Shown: positions 8,436 through 17,638 of the stretch, piece by piece
Position numbering within the stretch: position 1 is the stretch's first letter
Layout of the letters: each line of letters starts with the position of its first letter
Assembly (NCBI RefSeq): GCF_003945765.1
Contig: NZ_CP027712.1
Location: 1,798,001 to 1,862,000, forward strand
Origin: Pseudomonas chlororaphis subsp. chlororaphis
Lineage (GTDB): Bacteria; Pseudomonadota; Gammaproteobacteria; Pseudomonadales; Pseudomonadaceae
Reading direction: 5' to 3'
DNA length: 64,000 nucleotides
Notes under the pieces: generated by a model
Told to the model about the DNA's origin: nothing
The model's database searches: none
What the model saw: only the letters and a program-made list of their open reading frames with translations
Program-made: the position numbers and the translations under genes

Positions 8436-10010
8436 ATGCGTATTTCCACCGCCCAGTTTTACGAGTCCTCGGCTGCCAACTACCAGAAGAACTTCGCCAA
8501 TGCGGTCAAGAGCAGCGAAGAGGCTAGCAGCCTGATTCGCGTCAACACCGCGGCCGATGATCCGGTAGGCGCCTCGCGCCTGCTGCAACTGGGCCAGCAG
8601 GCTTCGCTGCTGAGTCAGTATTCGGCCAACACCACCTCGATCAAAGCGTCCCTGGGCCAGGCCGAATCGGCCCTGACCAGTATCACCAACGTTCTGGCGC
8701 GTGCCCAGGAACTGGCGAGCGGAGCCGGCAACGCCGGTTACACCGACGCCGACCGCAAGGCCAACGCCGCCGAACTGGCGCAGATCGAAGAGCAGTTGCT
8801 GAGCTTGATGAACACCCAGGACGAAAACGGCAAGTACATCTTTGCCGGTTCCCAGGGCGACACCGTGCCGTTCACCCGCAACTCCGACGGCACCTACAGC
8901 TACAATGGCGACCAGACCACGCTGAACCTGCCGGTGGGCGACACCATGTCCATGGCCACCAATACCACCGGCTGGGCCGCCTTCCAGCAAGCCATCAATA
9001 CCAGCCGCAGCCAGGTCAGCATGACCGCGCCGGCGGTGGATGATGGCCGGGTGACGCTGTCCAACGGCCAGGTGTCTTCGAATCCGAAGTACAACAGTGA
9101 GTTCCGCAGCGGCGAGCCATACACCATCAGCTTCCTCAGCAGCACTCAGTTCAAGATCACCGACAGCGCCGGCAACGACGTGACGTCCGAGGCCAGCCAG
9201 AATGGCTCCTTCTCCTCCAGCAAGGGCGCCGAGGCACAGACCGTCAGTTTCCGCGGCGTCGATCTGCGCCTGAGCATCAACCTGAAACCTGGCGATGCCA
9301 CCCCCCCGAACACGGAGATCGCCGGTCACAGCTTCACCCTGGCGGCCAAGCCTGACTCCTTCAACGTTTCGCGCAGCCCGGGCAACCCGTCGACCGCAGT
9401 CGTGACCGGTGCCAGCGTCAGCAACAGCAACGCCTACAACGCCAGCTTCCCGAGCGGTGGTGCGATCCTCAAGTTCACCAGCGCCACCGACTACGAGCTG
9501 TATGCATCGCCGTTGACCGCCGACAGCAAGCCGGTTTCCACCGGCACCATGGCCGGCTCCACTGCCACGGCGTCTGGCGTGGGCTTCACCTTCAGCGGTA
9601 CGCCAGCGGCGGGCGACCAGTATGTGGTGGCGGTCAACAACCACCAGACCCAGAACGTCCTCGACACCATCAGCCAACTGCGTACGGTGCTGGATACACC
9701 GACCAACGGTGATCCGATCGCCATCCAGAAACTCAACGCGGGGTTGCAGGCGGGGATGGCCAACCTGGCCAGCGGTGCCAACCAGGTGGCGAGTGCGGTC
9801 AGTGATATCGGTGGTCGTGGGTCGGCGCTGGAGATTCAGAACGAAACCAATATGAGCCTGAGCGCCGCCAATACCCAGACCCAGTCGGCAATCCGCGATT
9901 CCGACCCGGCCGAGGTGATGACCCGCCTGACCCTGCAACAGACCATGCTGCAAGCCTCGCAACTGGCCTTCAGCAAGATTGCCCAACTGGGCCTGTTCAA
10001 CAAGGTCTGA
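8436..10010 (+). CDS. flgL: Hook-associated protein 3, FlgL
   Basis: Second junction protein, 524 residues. The N-terminus (MRISTAQFYESSAANYQKNF) and NTAADDPVGASRLLQLGQQA resemble the flagellin D0/D1 domain. The C-terminus (MTRLTLQQTMLQASQLAFSK) is the matching helix. The middle is expanded compared with enterobacterial FlgL (about 317 residues), as is common in Pseudomonas. AAGGAG precedes the ATG. It is the last structural gene of the flgF unit; fgt1 starts 120 bases later without an obvious T-tailed terminator between. Confidence 0.95.
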   Translation: MRISTAQFYESSAANYQKNFANAVKSSEEASSLIRVNTAADDPVGASRLLQLGQQASLLSQYSANTTSIKASLGQAESALTSITNVLARAQELASGAGNAGYTDADRKANAAELAQIEEQLLSLMNTQDENGKYIFAGSQGDTVPFTRNSDGTYSYNGDQTTLNLPVGDTMSMATNTTGWAAFQQAINTSRSQVSMTAPAVDDGRVTLSNGQVSSNPKYNSEFRSGEPYTISFLSSTQFKITDSAGNDVTSEASQNGSFSSSKGAEAQTVSFRGVDLRLSINLKPGDATPPNTEIAGHSFTLAAKPDSFNVSRSPGNPSTAVVTGASVSNSNAYNASFPSGGAILKFTSATDYELYASPLTADSKPVSTGTMAGSTATASGVGFTFSGTPAAGDQYVVAVNNHQTQNVLDTISQLRTVLDTPTNGDPIAIQKLNAGLQAGMANLASGANQVASAVSDIGGRGSALEIQNETNMSLSAANTQTQSAIRDSDPAEVMTRLTLQQTMLQASQLAFSKIAQLGLFNKV

Positions 10011-10130
10011 GCCTGAGCCCGGTCGCGCTCCTGTGAGCGCGGCCGCACCGCCGAGCCGTCAACCGTCTTCATTAAGCGGTTCCGCGGCCCGCCTGACCAG
10101 GCCGGGCCCGCCGCTCGAGAGTTTCCCGTC

Positions 10131-13100
10131 GTGAATCAACGCCCGCTAGTCAGCATCGTCATCCCTGCCTTCAATCCGCGCTTCTTCAGCCAGGCGTTCG
10201 AGAGTGCGCTGGCCCAGACCTGGGAACGGGTCGAAATCGTCATCTGCGACGACTCGGCCGGTGATGAGATCCGTCAGGCGGTGGACGCCATCGCCGAGCC
10301 GCCCCATCCGGTGCGTTATCTGCGCAACCCACGGCGCCTGGGTATGCAGAAGAACCTGATGCGTTGTGTCGAAGAGGCGCGGGGCGAACTGATCAAGATC
10401 CTCTGTGACGACGACCGCCTGTTTGCTCCCAGCATTGCCATGCAGGCCCAGGTGCTGGTCGAGCACCCCGAGATCAATCTGGTCTGCGCCCTGCGCATGA
10501 TGAGCGACGCCAGCAACTTCATTCTGCCGCCGCGGGTCGAGAACGCCCGGCTGTCGCCGAACGACGCCATGCTCAAGGGCGACGACATGCTGGCGATCCT
10601 TGAGAGCACGCCGCGCAACTTCCTCGGTAATTTCAGTTCGACCCTGATGCGCCGCGCCGATGTGCTCGAGCTGCTGCCAGCCTTGACGCAGGAGGGCGCG
10701 GGGTTTGTCGCGCTGCTGGACCTGGCGCTGTTCGTGTGCCTGATGCGCCGCGGCAACCTGGCGCTGCTCAACACCGTGCTGAGTACCGAGCGTCTGTATC
10801 CGGAGCGCTTGAGCAAGCAGCCGGAAATGCAGCGGGCGGAGAAGCTCGAATGGGACTGGCTGGCGCAGATGCTCGCCGCGCGCAGCGGCGAGTCGGCCCC
10901 GGCCTCGGGCTGGGTGCGTTGTGTCGACCTGGCAAAAATGTCCGAGCCATCCTGGCAGTGGGACGAGCTCTGCGTGAGCCGTGTGCTCGGCAACCGCAAT
11001 ACGGTGGTCAGTGGTCGGGTCGGCGGCGAGAGCGAAAGCTACGCCGAGTTCTACCAGGAGTGGCTGGCCATCCGGCGTTTCAGCGAGACCGAGAAGCGCC
11101 ACTTGCCGCAGCGCATCGCCAGCTGGCCGATGCGGCCGCAGATCGTGCCCATCGTGATCGACCTGGACGCCGATGGCATGGCTCTGGAGTCGACCCTGCA
11201 GAGCCTGGGGCAGCAGTTGTATGCGCCGCAGGCGATCCTGGTCCTGTCCAATGCCGAATGCACGGAGCACGAACGCGTGCTGCAACTGCCGCTGGAAATG
11301 CAGTGGCCGCAGCAGCTCAATGCGCTGGTGCCGCAGCTGGAAGGTTGCCACTGGTTTTACCTGCTGCGCGCCGGCGACATCCTCCAGGAATCGGCGCTGC
11401 TGATCCTCGCCGAACGTATCGCCGCGACGCCGGGCGCGCTGTGCATCTACAGCGATGAAGGTGCGCGGATCGAGGGCGAGTCCAGCGACCCGGTGTTCAA
11501 GCCCGACTTCAACCTGGACCTGATGCGCGGTTACCCCTATGTCGGCCGGACGCTGGCGTTCGAGCGCCAGCGCTTTATGGCCCTGGGCGGTTTCGATCCG
11601 GCCTTCGGCGAGCTGGCCCCTCATGACGTGCTGTGGCGCCTGGTGGAAGAGGCAGGTCCGCAGACCATCGAACACATTGCCGAGATCCAGGTCGAGAGCC
11701 CGCTCAATTTCGCCGACTGGCTGTCGCTGCCCGAAGTGATCGAGGGCAATGCCGGCCTGGTCGGTGCGCATCTGGACAGGATTGGCGTCGAGCATCGGAT
11801 TCGTCATGACGAATTGCCGCTGCTCAACCGCATCGACTACCTGTTCCCGCAGCGGCCGCTGGTGTCGATCATCATTCAGGCCGGCGATTCGCTGGTGGCC
11901 TTGCAGCGCTGCACCGAGAGCCTGATCGAAAAGACCGCCTACAGCCATTACGAGATCCTGATCGTCGACAGCGGCAGCCGCGACCCGGCCATGGCCGGCT
12001 GGCTGCAAGCCATGGCGCAACTGGGCGCCGACATGTTGCGAGTGGTGCCGTTTGCCGGCAGCGCTAGCGATGCGGCGCTGCGCAATTACGCGGCGCAACA
12101 GGCGCGCGGTGAGTACCTGCTGTTGCTCAGCGCCAATGCGCTGATCTGCTCCGGCGACTGGCTGGACGAGCTGCTCAATCACGCCCAGCGGCCGGAAGTG
12201 GGCGTGGTGGGCGCGCGATTGCTCGGTCTGGACGGCTCGATCATGCACGCCGGGCTGGTCCTCGGCCTGGCCGGTGCCGCCAGCTCACCGTTCTCCGGCG
12301 AGGCCGCCAGTGCTCGCGGTTACATGCAGCGCTTGCAGGTGCCGCAGAGCTGGAGCGCGGTCAGCGGCGATTGCCTGCTGGTGCGCAAGGAAGTCTTCGA
12401 CAGTGTCGGCCAGCTGGATGAGGTCAACTATTCCCAGGTCTTGGGTGATGTCGACCTGTGCCTGCGGATCAGTCGCGACGGTTACCTGGTGGTCTGGACG
12501 CCCTATGCCAGCTTGATGCTGGCGCCCGCCGAGCAGGCACCGCAAGAGCCTGGAGCCCTGGAGCGACAGGAGCGCGAGCACGACACCTTCTATCGCTGCT
12601 GGATGCCCCTGGTCGCGCGCGATCCGGCCTACAACCCGGCCCTGAGCCTGGGGTATTCCAGCTTCAGCCTGGAGGTGGGGCTGCGCAACAACTGGAACCC
12701 GTTCTCGACCCGCGCCTTGCCACTGGTGCTCGGTTTGCCGGTAACCAAAACGGCAGTGGGCCATTACCGGGTGACCGCGCCCCTCATGGCGCTGGAAGAG
12801 GAAGGGCGGGTGCTCGGTCGGTTCGCCTATGAGTCCCCGTCGAGCGTGGAGATTGAGCGCCTGTCCCCCGATTCGATCATCCTGCAATGTCGCTACAGCG
12901 GCGGCGCGGAGAGCGATATCCAGCGTATGAAAAACTACTCCAGTGCCCTGAGGGTATTCGAGCTGGACGACTATGTGATCAGCGCGCCGAAGAAAAACTC
13001 CCATGCACGCAACACGCCGGTCAATACCGAAGAAATGCTGCGCCAGAGCATTGCTCTGTGTGATCGGGTAGTGGTCACCACGCAACCGCTGGCTGATGCG

Positions 13101-13703
13101 CTGTCGAGCATGCACAGCGATATCCGGATCGTGCCGAACATGTTGCCGGTCGATCCCTGGGGCAGTCTGACCAGTCGCCGCGGTACCTCGAGCAAGCCAC
13201 GAGTAGGCTGGGGCGGCGGCACCAGCCACACCGGCGACCTGGAAATCATTGTCGATGTGGTGCGTGAGTTGGCCAATGAAGTCGAGTGGGTGTTCTTCGG
13301 CATGTGTCCGGACCAGCTGCGGCCTTATGTCCATGAGTTCCACTCTGTCATCAGCCTGCAGGCCTATCCGTTCAAGCTGGCCAGCCTCAACCTCGACCTG
13401 GCCCTGGCGCCGCTGGAATTCCATATCTTCAACGACTGCAAGAGCAACCTGCGCCTGCTGGAATACGGCGCCTGCGGTTATCCGGTGATCTGCACCGACA
13501 CCGAGGCCTATCGTGGCTACCTGCCGTGTACCAAGGTCGTGAGCAACAGCACCCAGGAGTGGATCGAGGCGATCCGCATGCACCTGGCCGACCCCGACGC
13601 CAGCTACCGCATGGGCGATGCGCTGCGCGAGGAAGTCCTGCGCGACTACATGCTGCGGGGCAACAACCTGAATCTGTGGATGCAGGGGTGGTTGCCGGAT
13701 TGA
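10131..13703 (+). CDS. fgt1: Large multi-domain glycosyltransferase, Fgt1-like (flagellin glycosylation)
   Basis: A 1190-residue cytoplasmic protein in the position of fgt1 (orf1) of P. syringae, upstream of fliC and needed there for flagellin glycosylation. It has three GT-A family 2 modules followed by a GT-B module. Module 1 (about 1-230, LVSIVIPAFNP and Asp93-95 in ILCDDD) is intact. Module 2 (about 330-540) and module 3 (about 575-830) lack a clear DxD. The C-terminal GT-B part (about 850-1190) has the sugar-nucleotide site KSNLRLLEYGACGYPVICTD. The GTG start gives MNQRPLVSIV. It probably builds or transfers an O-glycan on FliC before export. The fgt1 symbol rests on length, domains and position. 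Confidence 0.8.
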   Translation: MNQRPLVSIVIPAFNPRFFSQAFESALAQTWERVEIVICDDSAGDEIRQAVDAIAEPPHPVRYLRNPRRLGMQKNLMRCVEEARGELIKILCDDDRLFAPSIAMQAQVLVEHPEINLVCALRMMSDASNFILPPRVENARLSPNDAMLKGDDMLAILESTPRNFLGNFSSTLMRRADVLELLPALTQEGAGFVALLDLALFVCLMRRGNLALLNTVLSTERLYPERLSKQPEMQRAEKLEWDWLAQMLAARSGESAPASGWVRCVDLAKMSEPSWQWDELCVSRVLGNRNTVVSGRVGGESESYAEFYQEWLAIRRFSETEKRHLPQRIASWPMRPQIVPIVIDLDADGMALESTLQSLGQQLYAPQAILVLSNAECTEHERVLQLPLEMQWPQQLNALVPQLEGCHWFYLLRAGDILQESALLILAERIAATPGALCIYSDEGARIEGESSDPVFKPDFNLDLMRGYPYVGRTLAFERQRFMALGGFDPAFGELAPHDVLWRLVEEAGPQTIEHIAEIQVESPLNFADWLSLPEVIEGNAGLVGAHLDRIGVEHRIRHDELPLLNRIDYLFPQRPLVSIIIQAGDSLVALQRCTESLIEKTAYSHYEILIVDSGSRDPAMAGWLQAMAQLGADMLRVVPFAGSASDAALRNYAAQQARGEYLLLLSANALICSGDWLDELLNHAQRPEVGVVGARLLGLDGSIMHAGLVLGLAGAASSPFSGEAASARGYMQRLQVPQSWSAVSGDCLLVRKEVFDSVGQLDEVNYSQVLGDVDLCLRISRDGYLVVWTPYASLMLAPAEQAPQEPGALERQEREHDTFYRCWMPLVARDPAYNPALSLGYSSFSLEVGLRNNWNPFSTRALPLVLGLPVTKTAVGHYRVTAPLMALEEEGRVLGRFAYESPSSVEIERLSPDSIILQCRYSGGAESDIQRMKNYSSALRVFELDDYVISAPKKNSHARNTPVNTEEMLRQSIALCDRVVVTTQPLADALSSMHSDIRIVPNMLPVDPWGSLTSRRGTSSKPRVGWGGGTSHTGDLEIIVDVVRELANEVEWVFFGMCPDQLRPYVHEFHSVISLQAYPFKLASLNLDLALAPLEFHIFNDCKSNLRLLEYGACGYPVICTDTEAYRGYLPCTKVVSNSTQEWIEAIRMHLADPDASYRMGDALREEVLRDYMLRGNNLNLWMQGWLPD

Positions 13704-14020
13704 TCCGAGGCGGGAACTAAACAAGCCAGGCTTTCGATGCCTGGCTTTTTTATGGCGGCGATCCAGTGGAGGGTGCGCCGGTTTTCTCGCTGCTGAAGGC
13801 GATCCTTGTGGCGTCGCCTCCCGGGCTCTCCACGGTGCCAGGGCCATGGGCCGGGACCCAGGAGCTGGCGCGTTTCCTGCAAGCCCCCTCGAAATCGCCA
13901 TAAAACGAGCGCTTGCGTCAAACAGCGAAGCGCCGCCAACGGCACAAGGTTTTATCCAGAAGGCCCGCAAAAAGCTCGGTACAGCTTGGCAGAGCCCTGT
14001 GACGAACAAGAGGGGAGACG
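13704..14020 (+). other. Gap between fgt1 and rfbF (terminator and probable promoter)
   Basis: The 317 bases hold the fgt1 terminator at the start. No reading frame here looks real. The stretch from about 13870 is less GC-rich than its surroundings and must carry the promoter of the rfbF-to-pseI unit, but I cannot assign -35/-10 or -24/-12 boxes with confidence. Confidence 0.5.
13723..13751 (+). terminator. Rho-independent terminator of fgt1
   Basis: AAGCCAGGC at 13723-13731 pairs perfectly with GCCTGGCTT at 13739-13747 around a 7-base loop, followed by a T-run to 13751. It lies 20 bases after the fgt1 stop and separates fgt1 from the CDP-sugar operon. Confidence 0.85.
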
Positions 14021-14794
14021 ATGAAGGCAGTTATTTTGGCGGGTGGCCTGGGCACGCGCATCAGCGAAGAGTCCCATCTCAAGCCCAAGCCGATGATCGA
14101 GATCGGCGGCAAGCCAATTCTCTGGCACATCATGAAGCAGTACTCCGCCCACGGTATTCACGACTTCGTGATCTGCCTGGGCTACAAGGGGTACGCGATC
14201 AAGGATTTCTTCGCCAACTACTTCCTGCACACCTCCGACGTCACCTTCGACATGCGGGAAAACCGCATGGACGTTCACCAGAACTACAGCGAGCCCTGGC
14301 GCGTGACCCTGATCGACACCGGTGAGGAAACCATGACCGGCGGCCGTCTGCGCCGGGCCGGGCGCTACCTGGAGAACGAAGAAGCCTTCTGCTTTACCTA
14401 CGGCGACGGCGTTTCCGATCTGAATATCGGCGCCCTGGTGGACTTCCACCTGGCCCATGGCAAGCACGCGACCGTCACGGCGGTGCAGCCGCCTGGCCGT
14501 TACGGCGCCCTGGAGCGCGACGGCGACAGCGTCCTGGGCTTTACCGAAAAGCCCCGCGGTGATGGTGGCTGGATCAATGGCGGCTTTTTCGTGCTGTCAC
14601 CCAAGGTGTTGCCGCTGCTGACGGCCGACGACACGGTGTGGGAAGCCGAGCCGCTGACCACCCTGGCCCGGCAAGGCCAATTGCATGCCTTCCAGCACGA
14701 CGGCTTCTGGCATCCGATGGACACCCTGCGTGACAAGAACCACCTGGAGCAGCTCTGGCAGAGCGGGGAGGCCCCATGGAAGCAGTGGGCCTGA
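14021..14794 (+). CDS. rfbF: Glucose-1-phosphate cytidylyltransferase
   Basis: Makes CDP-glucose from CTP and glucose 1-phosphate, the entry to CDP-6-deoxyhexoses. It has 257 residues, the usual length. The nucleotidyltransferase signature is at the N-terminus (MKAVILAGGLGTRISEES, then KPKPMIEIGGKPILWHIMK). The metal and product region follows (FCFTYGDGVSD) and the GGWINGGFFV segment typical of RfbF. GAGGGGA precedes the ATG. It is the first gene of a tightly coupled operon; rfbG overlaps its end by 19 bases. Confidence 0.95.
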   Translation: MKAVILAGGLGTRISEESHLKPKPMIEIGGKPILWHIMKQYSAHGIHDFVICLGYKGYAIKDFFANYFLHTSDVTFDMRENRMDVHQNYSEPWRVTLIDTGEETMTGGRLRRAGRYLENEEAFCFTYGDGVSDLNIGALVDFHLAHGKHATVTAVQPPGRYGALERDGDSVLGFTEKPRGDGGWINGGFFVLSPKVLPLLTADDTVWEAEPLTTLARQGQLHAFQHDGFWHPMDTLRDKNHLEQLWQSGEAPWKQWA

Positions 14795-15858
14795 GCGCGC
14801 AATTCTGGCGTGGCAAGCGGGTTTTGCTGACCGGCCACACCGGTTTCAAGGGCAGTTGGCTGAGCCTGTGGTTGCACAGCCTGGGGGCCGAAGTCAGTGG
14901 CTTCTCCCTGGACCCTGCGACCGAGCCGAGCCTGTTCGAGCTGGCGCGGGTCGCCGAGGGTATCAACGACCAGCGCGGCGACCTGCGCGACCTTGGCGCC
15001 TTGCTGGAACTGATCGCCGAGACGCAGCCGGAAATCGTCCTGCACCTGGCGGCGCAGCCGCTGGTGCGCGAAGGCTATCGCGACCCGCTGGGTACTTACT
15101 CCAGCAACGTGATGGGCACCCTCAACCTGCTGGAAGCGATCCGTCAGGTCGGCGGCGTGCGCGCCTGCGTGCTGGTGACCACCGACAAGGTCTACGCCAA
15201 TCAGGAATGGCTGTGGCCGTACCGTGAAAACGAAGCCCTGGGCGGGCATGACCCCTACAGCAGCAGCAAGGCGTGCTGCGAGTTGCTGGCGCAGTCCTAT
15301 GCCGCTTCATTCTTCCCGGCCGAGCGTTATGCCGAGCACGGCCTGGCCCTGGCCACGGCGCGCGCCGGCAACGTGTTGGGCGGCGGCGACTTTGCCCCCG
15401 AACGGCTGATCCCCGATGTGCTCAAGGCCTGGTCGGCCGACGAGCCGGTGACCCTGCGCTACCCGCAGGCGGTGCGCCCGTGGCAGCACGCCCTGGAGCC
15501 ACTGGCCGGCTACCTGCAACTGGCCGCCGGCCTCTACGAACAAGGGCCGCAGTTTGCCGGGGCCTGGAACTTCGGGCCAAGCGAAGCGGACATGTGCAGC
15601 GTCGGTGAAGTGGTCGAGTTGCTGGCCGCGCGCTGGCCGGCCGCCCCCGGGCTGCGGATCGAACCGAGCGAGTTGCACGAAGCCGGCCTGTTGCGCCTGG
15701 ACAGTAGCCGCGCACGCCAACTGCTGGCCTGGCAACCGCGCTGGTCGCTGCAGCAATGCCTGGCACAGACCCTGGACTGGCACCTGGCCTGGCAACGAGG
15801 CGACGACATGCGCACTGTGACCCTCGCTCAACTGAACCTGTACCGGGGCGCGCTGTGA
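14776..15858 (+). CDS. rfbG: CDP-glucose 4,6-dehydratase
   Basis: Converts CDP-glucose to CDP-4-keto-6-deoxyglucose. Extended short-chain dehydrogenase of 360 residues: NAD-binding GHTGFKG near residues 20-26, the TTDKVYANQ segment, and the YSSSK catalytic Tyr-Lys pair. It overlaps rfbF by 19 bases, which implies translational coupling. No rfbH (3-dehydrase) gene follows, so the product probably keeps its 3-oxygen, unlike abequose or paratose. Confidence 0.95.
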   Translation: MEAVGLSAQFWRGKRVLLTGHTGFKGSWLSLWLHSLGAEVSGFSLDPATEPSLFELARVAEGINDQRGDLRDLGALLELIAETQPEIVLHLAAQPLVREGYRDPLGTYSSNVMGTLNLLEAIRQVGGVRACVLVTTDKVYANQEWLWPYRENEALGGHDPYSSSKACCELLAQSYAASFFPAERYAEHGLALATARAGNVLGGGDFAPERLIPDVLKAWSADEPVTLRYPQAVRPWQHALEPLAGYLQLAAGLYEQGPQFAGAWNFGPSEADMCSVGEVVELLAARWPAAPGLRIEPSELHEAGLLRLDSSRARQLLAWQPRWSLQQCLAQTLDWHLAWQRGDDMRTVTLAQLNLYRGAL

Positions 15859-16415
15859 GCGAGTTTTCCTTGAAGCAGCTGCCGCTGGCCGGGCTGTTCA
15901 GCGTCCAGCACAAGCGCTTCGAAGATCAGCGCGGACATTTCGCCCGGCTGTTCTGCGAAGGCAGTCTGAGTGCATTCGACAGCGAGTTTCATATCCGTCA
16001 GATCAATCATTCCTGTACCCGCGAGAAGGGTAGTGTGCGCGGCCTGCATTACCAGAACGCCAATGCGCCGGAAGCCAAGCTGATTACCTGCCTGCGCGGC
16101 GAGGTGTGGGATGTGGCGGTGGATCTGCGTCCGGACTCCGAAACCTTTCTGCACTGGCACGCCGAGCACTTGAAGGCCGGCGATGGCCGTAGCCTGCTGA
16201 TCCCGGCCGGATTCGCCCACGGTTTTCAGACCCTCACCGACGACGCCGAGCTGCTCTACCTGCACAGCGCCGATTACACGCCGGAGCACGAGGGCGGTCT
16301 GTCGGTGAACGATCCACGGCTGGCGATTGCCTGGCCGTTGCCTGTCAATAATCTGTCGGCCCGGGATTCCAGCCATCCCGCGCTCGATCAACACTTTGCT
16401 GGAGTGCGTCTATGA
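15855..16415 (+). CDS. dTDP-4-dehydrorhamnose 3,5-epimerase family protein (acting on a CDP-sugar)
   Basis: RmlC-like cupin of 186 residues. The active-site motif RGLHYQN (basic His) and the C-terminal signature (YTPEHEGGLSVNDPRLAIAW) are present. In this operon it should epimerise CDP-4-keto-6-deoxyglucose at C3, C5 or both before C-methylation. The start is GTG at 15855, overlapping the rfbG stop by four bases (GTGA). The longer frame upstream is a shadow of rfbG. The substrate nucleotide is inferred from context. Confidence 0.88.
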   Translation: MSEFSLKQLPLAGLFSVQHKRFEDQRGHFARLFCEGSLSAFDSEFHIRQINHSCTREKGSVRGLHYQNANAPEAKLITCLRGEVWDVAVDLRPDSETFLHWHAEHLKAGDGRSLLIPAGFAHGFQTLTDDAELLYLHSADYTPEHEGGLSVNDPRLAIAWPLPVNNLSARDSSHPALDQHFAGVRL

Positions 16416-17638
16416 ACTGCCGTGGGTGCGCCGCACCGCTGAGCCTGCCGTTGATCGACCTCGGCACCTCGCCACCGTCCAACGCCTATGTGCATGCCGA
16501 GCGTCTTGAACAGGCCGAGCAATGGGTGCCGCTGAAGGTCGCTGTGTGCCAGCAATGCTGGCTGGTACAGACCGAGGATTACACCAGCGCCGAAAGCCTG
16601 TTCGATGCCGAGTACGCCTATTTCAGTTCTTTCTCCAGCACTTGGCTGGCCCACGCCGAGCGCTATGTGGCCGAGATGGTCGAGCGCTTTGGCTTGACGG
16701 CTGACAGCCGTATGGTGGAAGTCGCCGCCAACGACGGTTACCTGTTGCAGTACGTGGCCGCTCGCGGGATCAAATGCCTGGGCGTCGAGCCGACCCGCAG
16801 CACTGCGCAAGCCGCGCGGGAAAAAGGCCTGGAGATTCGTGAGCTGTTCTTCGGTCGCGACACTGCCGCGCAGTTGAAAAGCCAAGGCTGGGCCGCCGAC
16901 CTGATGGCGGCCAACAATGTGCTGGCCCATGTACCGGATATCAACGATTTCCTCGGCGGTTTCGCGACGCTGCTCAAGCCGACCGGCGTGGCCACCTTCG
17001 AATTCCCGCAACTGCTGACGCTGATGGCCGGCGCGCAGTTCGACACGCTCTATCACGAACACTATTCCTATCTGTCCCTGACCGCCGTGCAGGCACTGTG
17101 CGAGCGCAACGGACTGGAAGTCTTCGACATCAGCCAGTTGACCACCCATGGTGGTTCGCTACGGGTTTTCGTCCAGCGCAAGGACGGCGAACGCCGCGCC
17201 GTGCAACCGGCGGTGCAGCAGCAGTTGCAAACCGAGTTCGACGCGGGCGTGAAGACCCCCGAGTTCTACGCCACGCTGGCACCCGCTGCAGAACGCATCA
17301 AGCATGACCTGTTGCGCTTCCTGCTCCAGGCCAAGGCCGAAGGCAAGCGCGTGGTAGGTTACGGCGCCGCGGCCAAGGGCAACACCTTGCTCAATTACGC
17401 CGGGGTCAAGCCGGACCTGCTGGCCTGGGTTGCTGACGCCAGCCCGCACAAGCAGGGTAAGTTCCTGCCCGGCAGCCGAATTCCTGTAGTCGCGCCCGAG
17501 CGTATCGACAGCGAGCGTCCGGACTATGTACTGGTGCTGCCGTGGAACCTGCTGTCGGAAGTCAGCGAGCAACTGGCCCACGTTCGCCAGTGGGGCGGAC
17601 GTTTCGTGATCGCCGTGCCCGAGTTGAAGCTGCTGTGA
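16412..17638 (+). CDS. SAM-dependent sugar C-methyltransferase (TylC3/TcaB9 type)
   Basis: Predicted NDP-4-ketohexose C-3 methyltransferase, 408 residues. It has all three expected parts. The N-terminal zinc site has Cys3, Cys6, Cys46 and Cys49. A Rossmann SAM domain follows (VEVAANDGYLLQYVAARG). The C-terminal domain contains VVGYGAAAKGNTLLNYAG. The catalytic motif YHEHYSY lies at 214-220, with a matching Tyr near 70 (YAYFSSFS). It overlaps the epimerase by ATGA. No 2-deoxygenation genes are present, so a 3-C-methyl-6-deoxyhexose is the likely product. Confidence 0.85.
   Translation: MNCRGCAAPLSLPLIDLGTSPPSNAYVHAERLEQAEQWVPLKVAVCQQCWLVQTEDYTSAESLFDAEYAYFSSFSSTWLAHAERYVAEMVERFGLTADSRMVEVAANDGYLLQYVAARGIKCLGVEPTRSTAQAAREKGLEIRELFFGRDTAAQLKSQGWAADLMAANNVLAHVPDINDFLGGFATLLKPTGVATFEFPQLLTLMAGAQFDTLYHEHYSYLSLTAVQALCERNGLEVFDISQLTTHGGSLRVFVQRKDGERRAVQPAVQQQLQTEFDAGVKTPEFYATLAPAAERIKHDLLRFLLQAKAEGKRVVGYGAAAKGNTLLNYAGVKPDLLAWVADASPHKQGKFLPGSRIPVVAPERIDSERPDYVLVLPWNLLSEVSEQLAHVRQWGGRFVIAVPELKLL

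Noticed and set aside
10021..10130. GC-rich inverted repeats between flgL and fgt1 as a terminator
   Set aside because: A stem can be drawn (GGTCGCGCTC with GAGCGCGGCC), but no T-run follows. I left it out rather than split fgt1 from the flgF unit.
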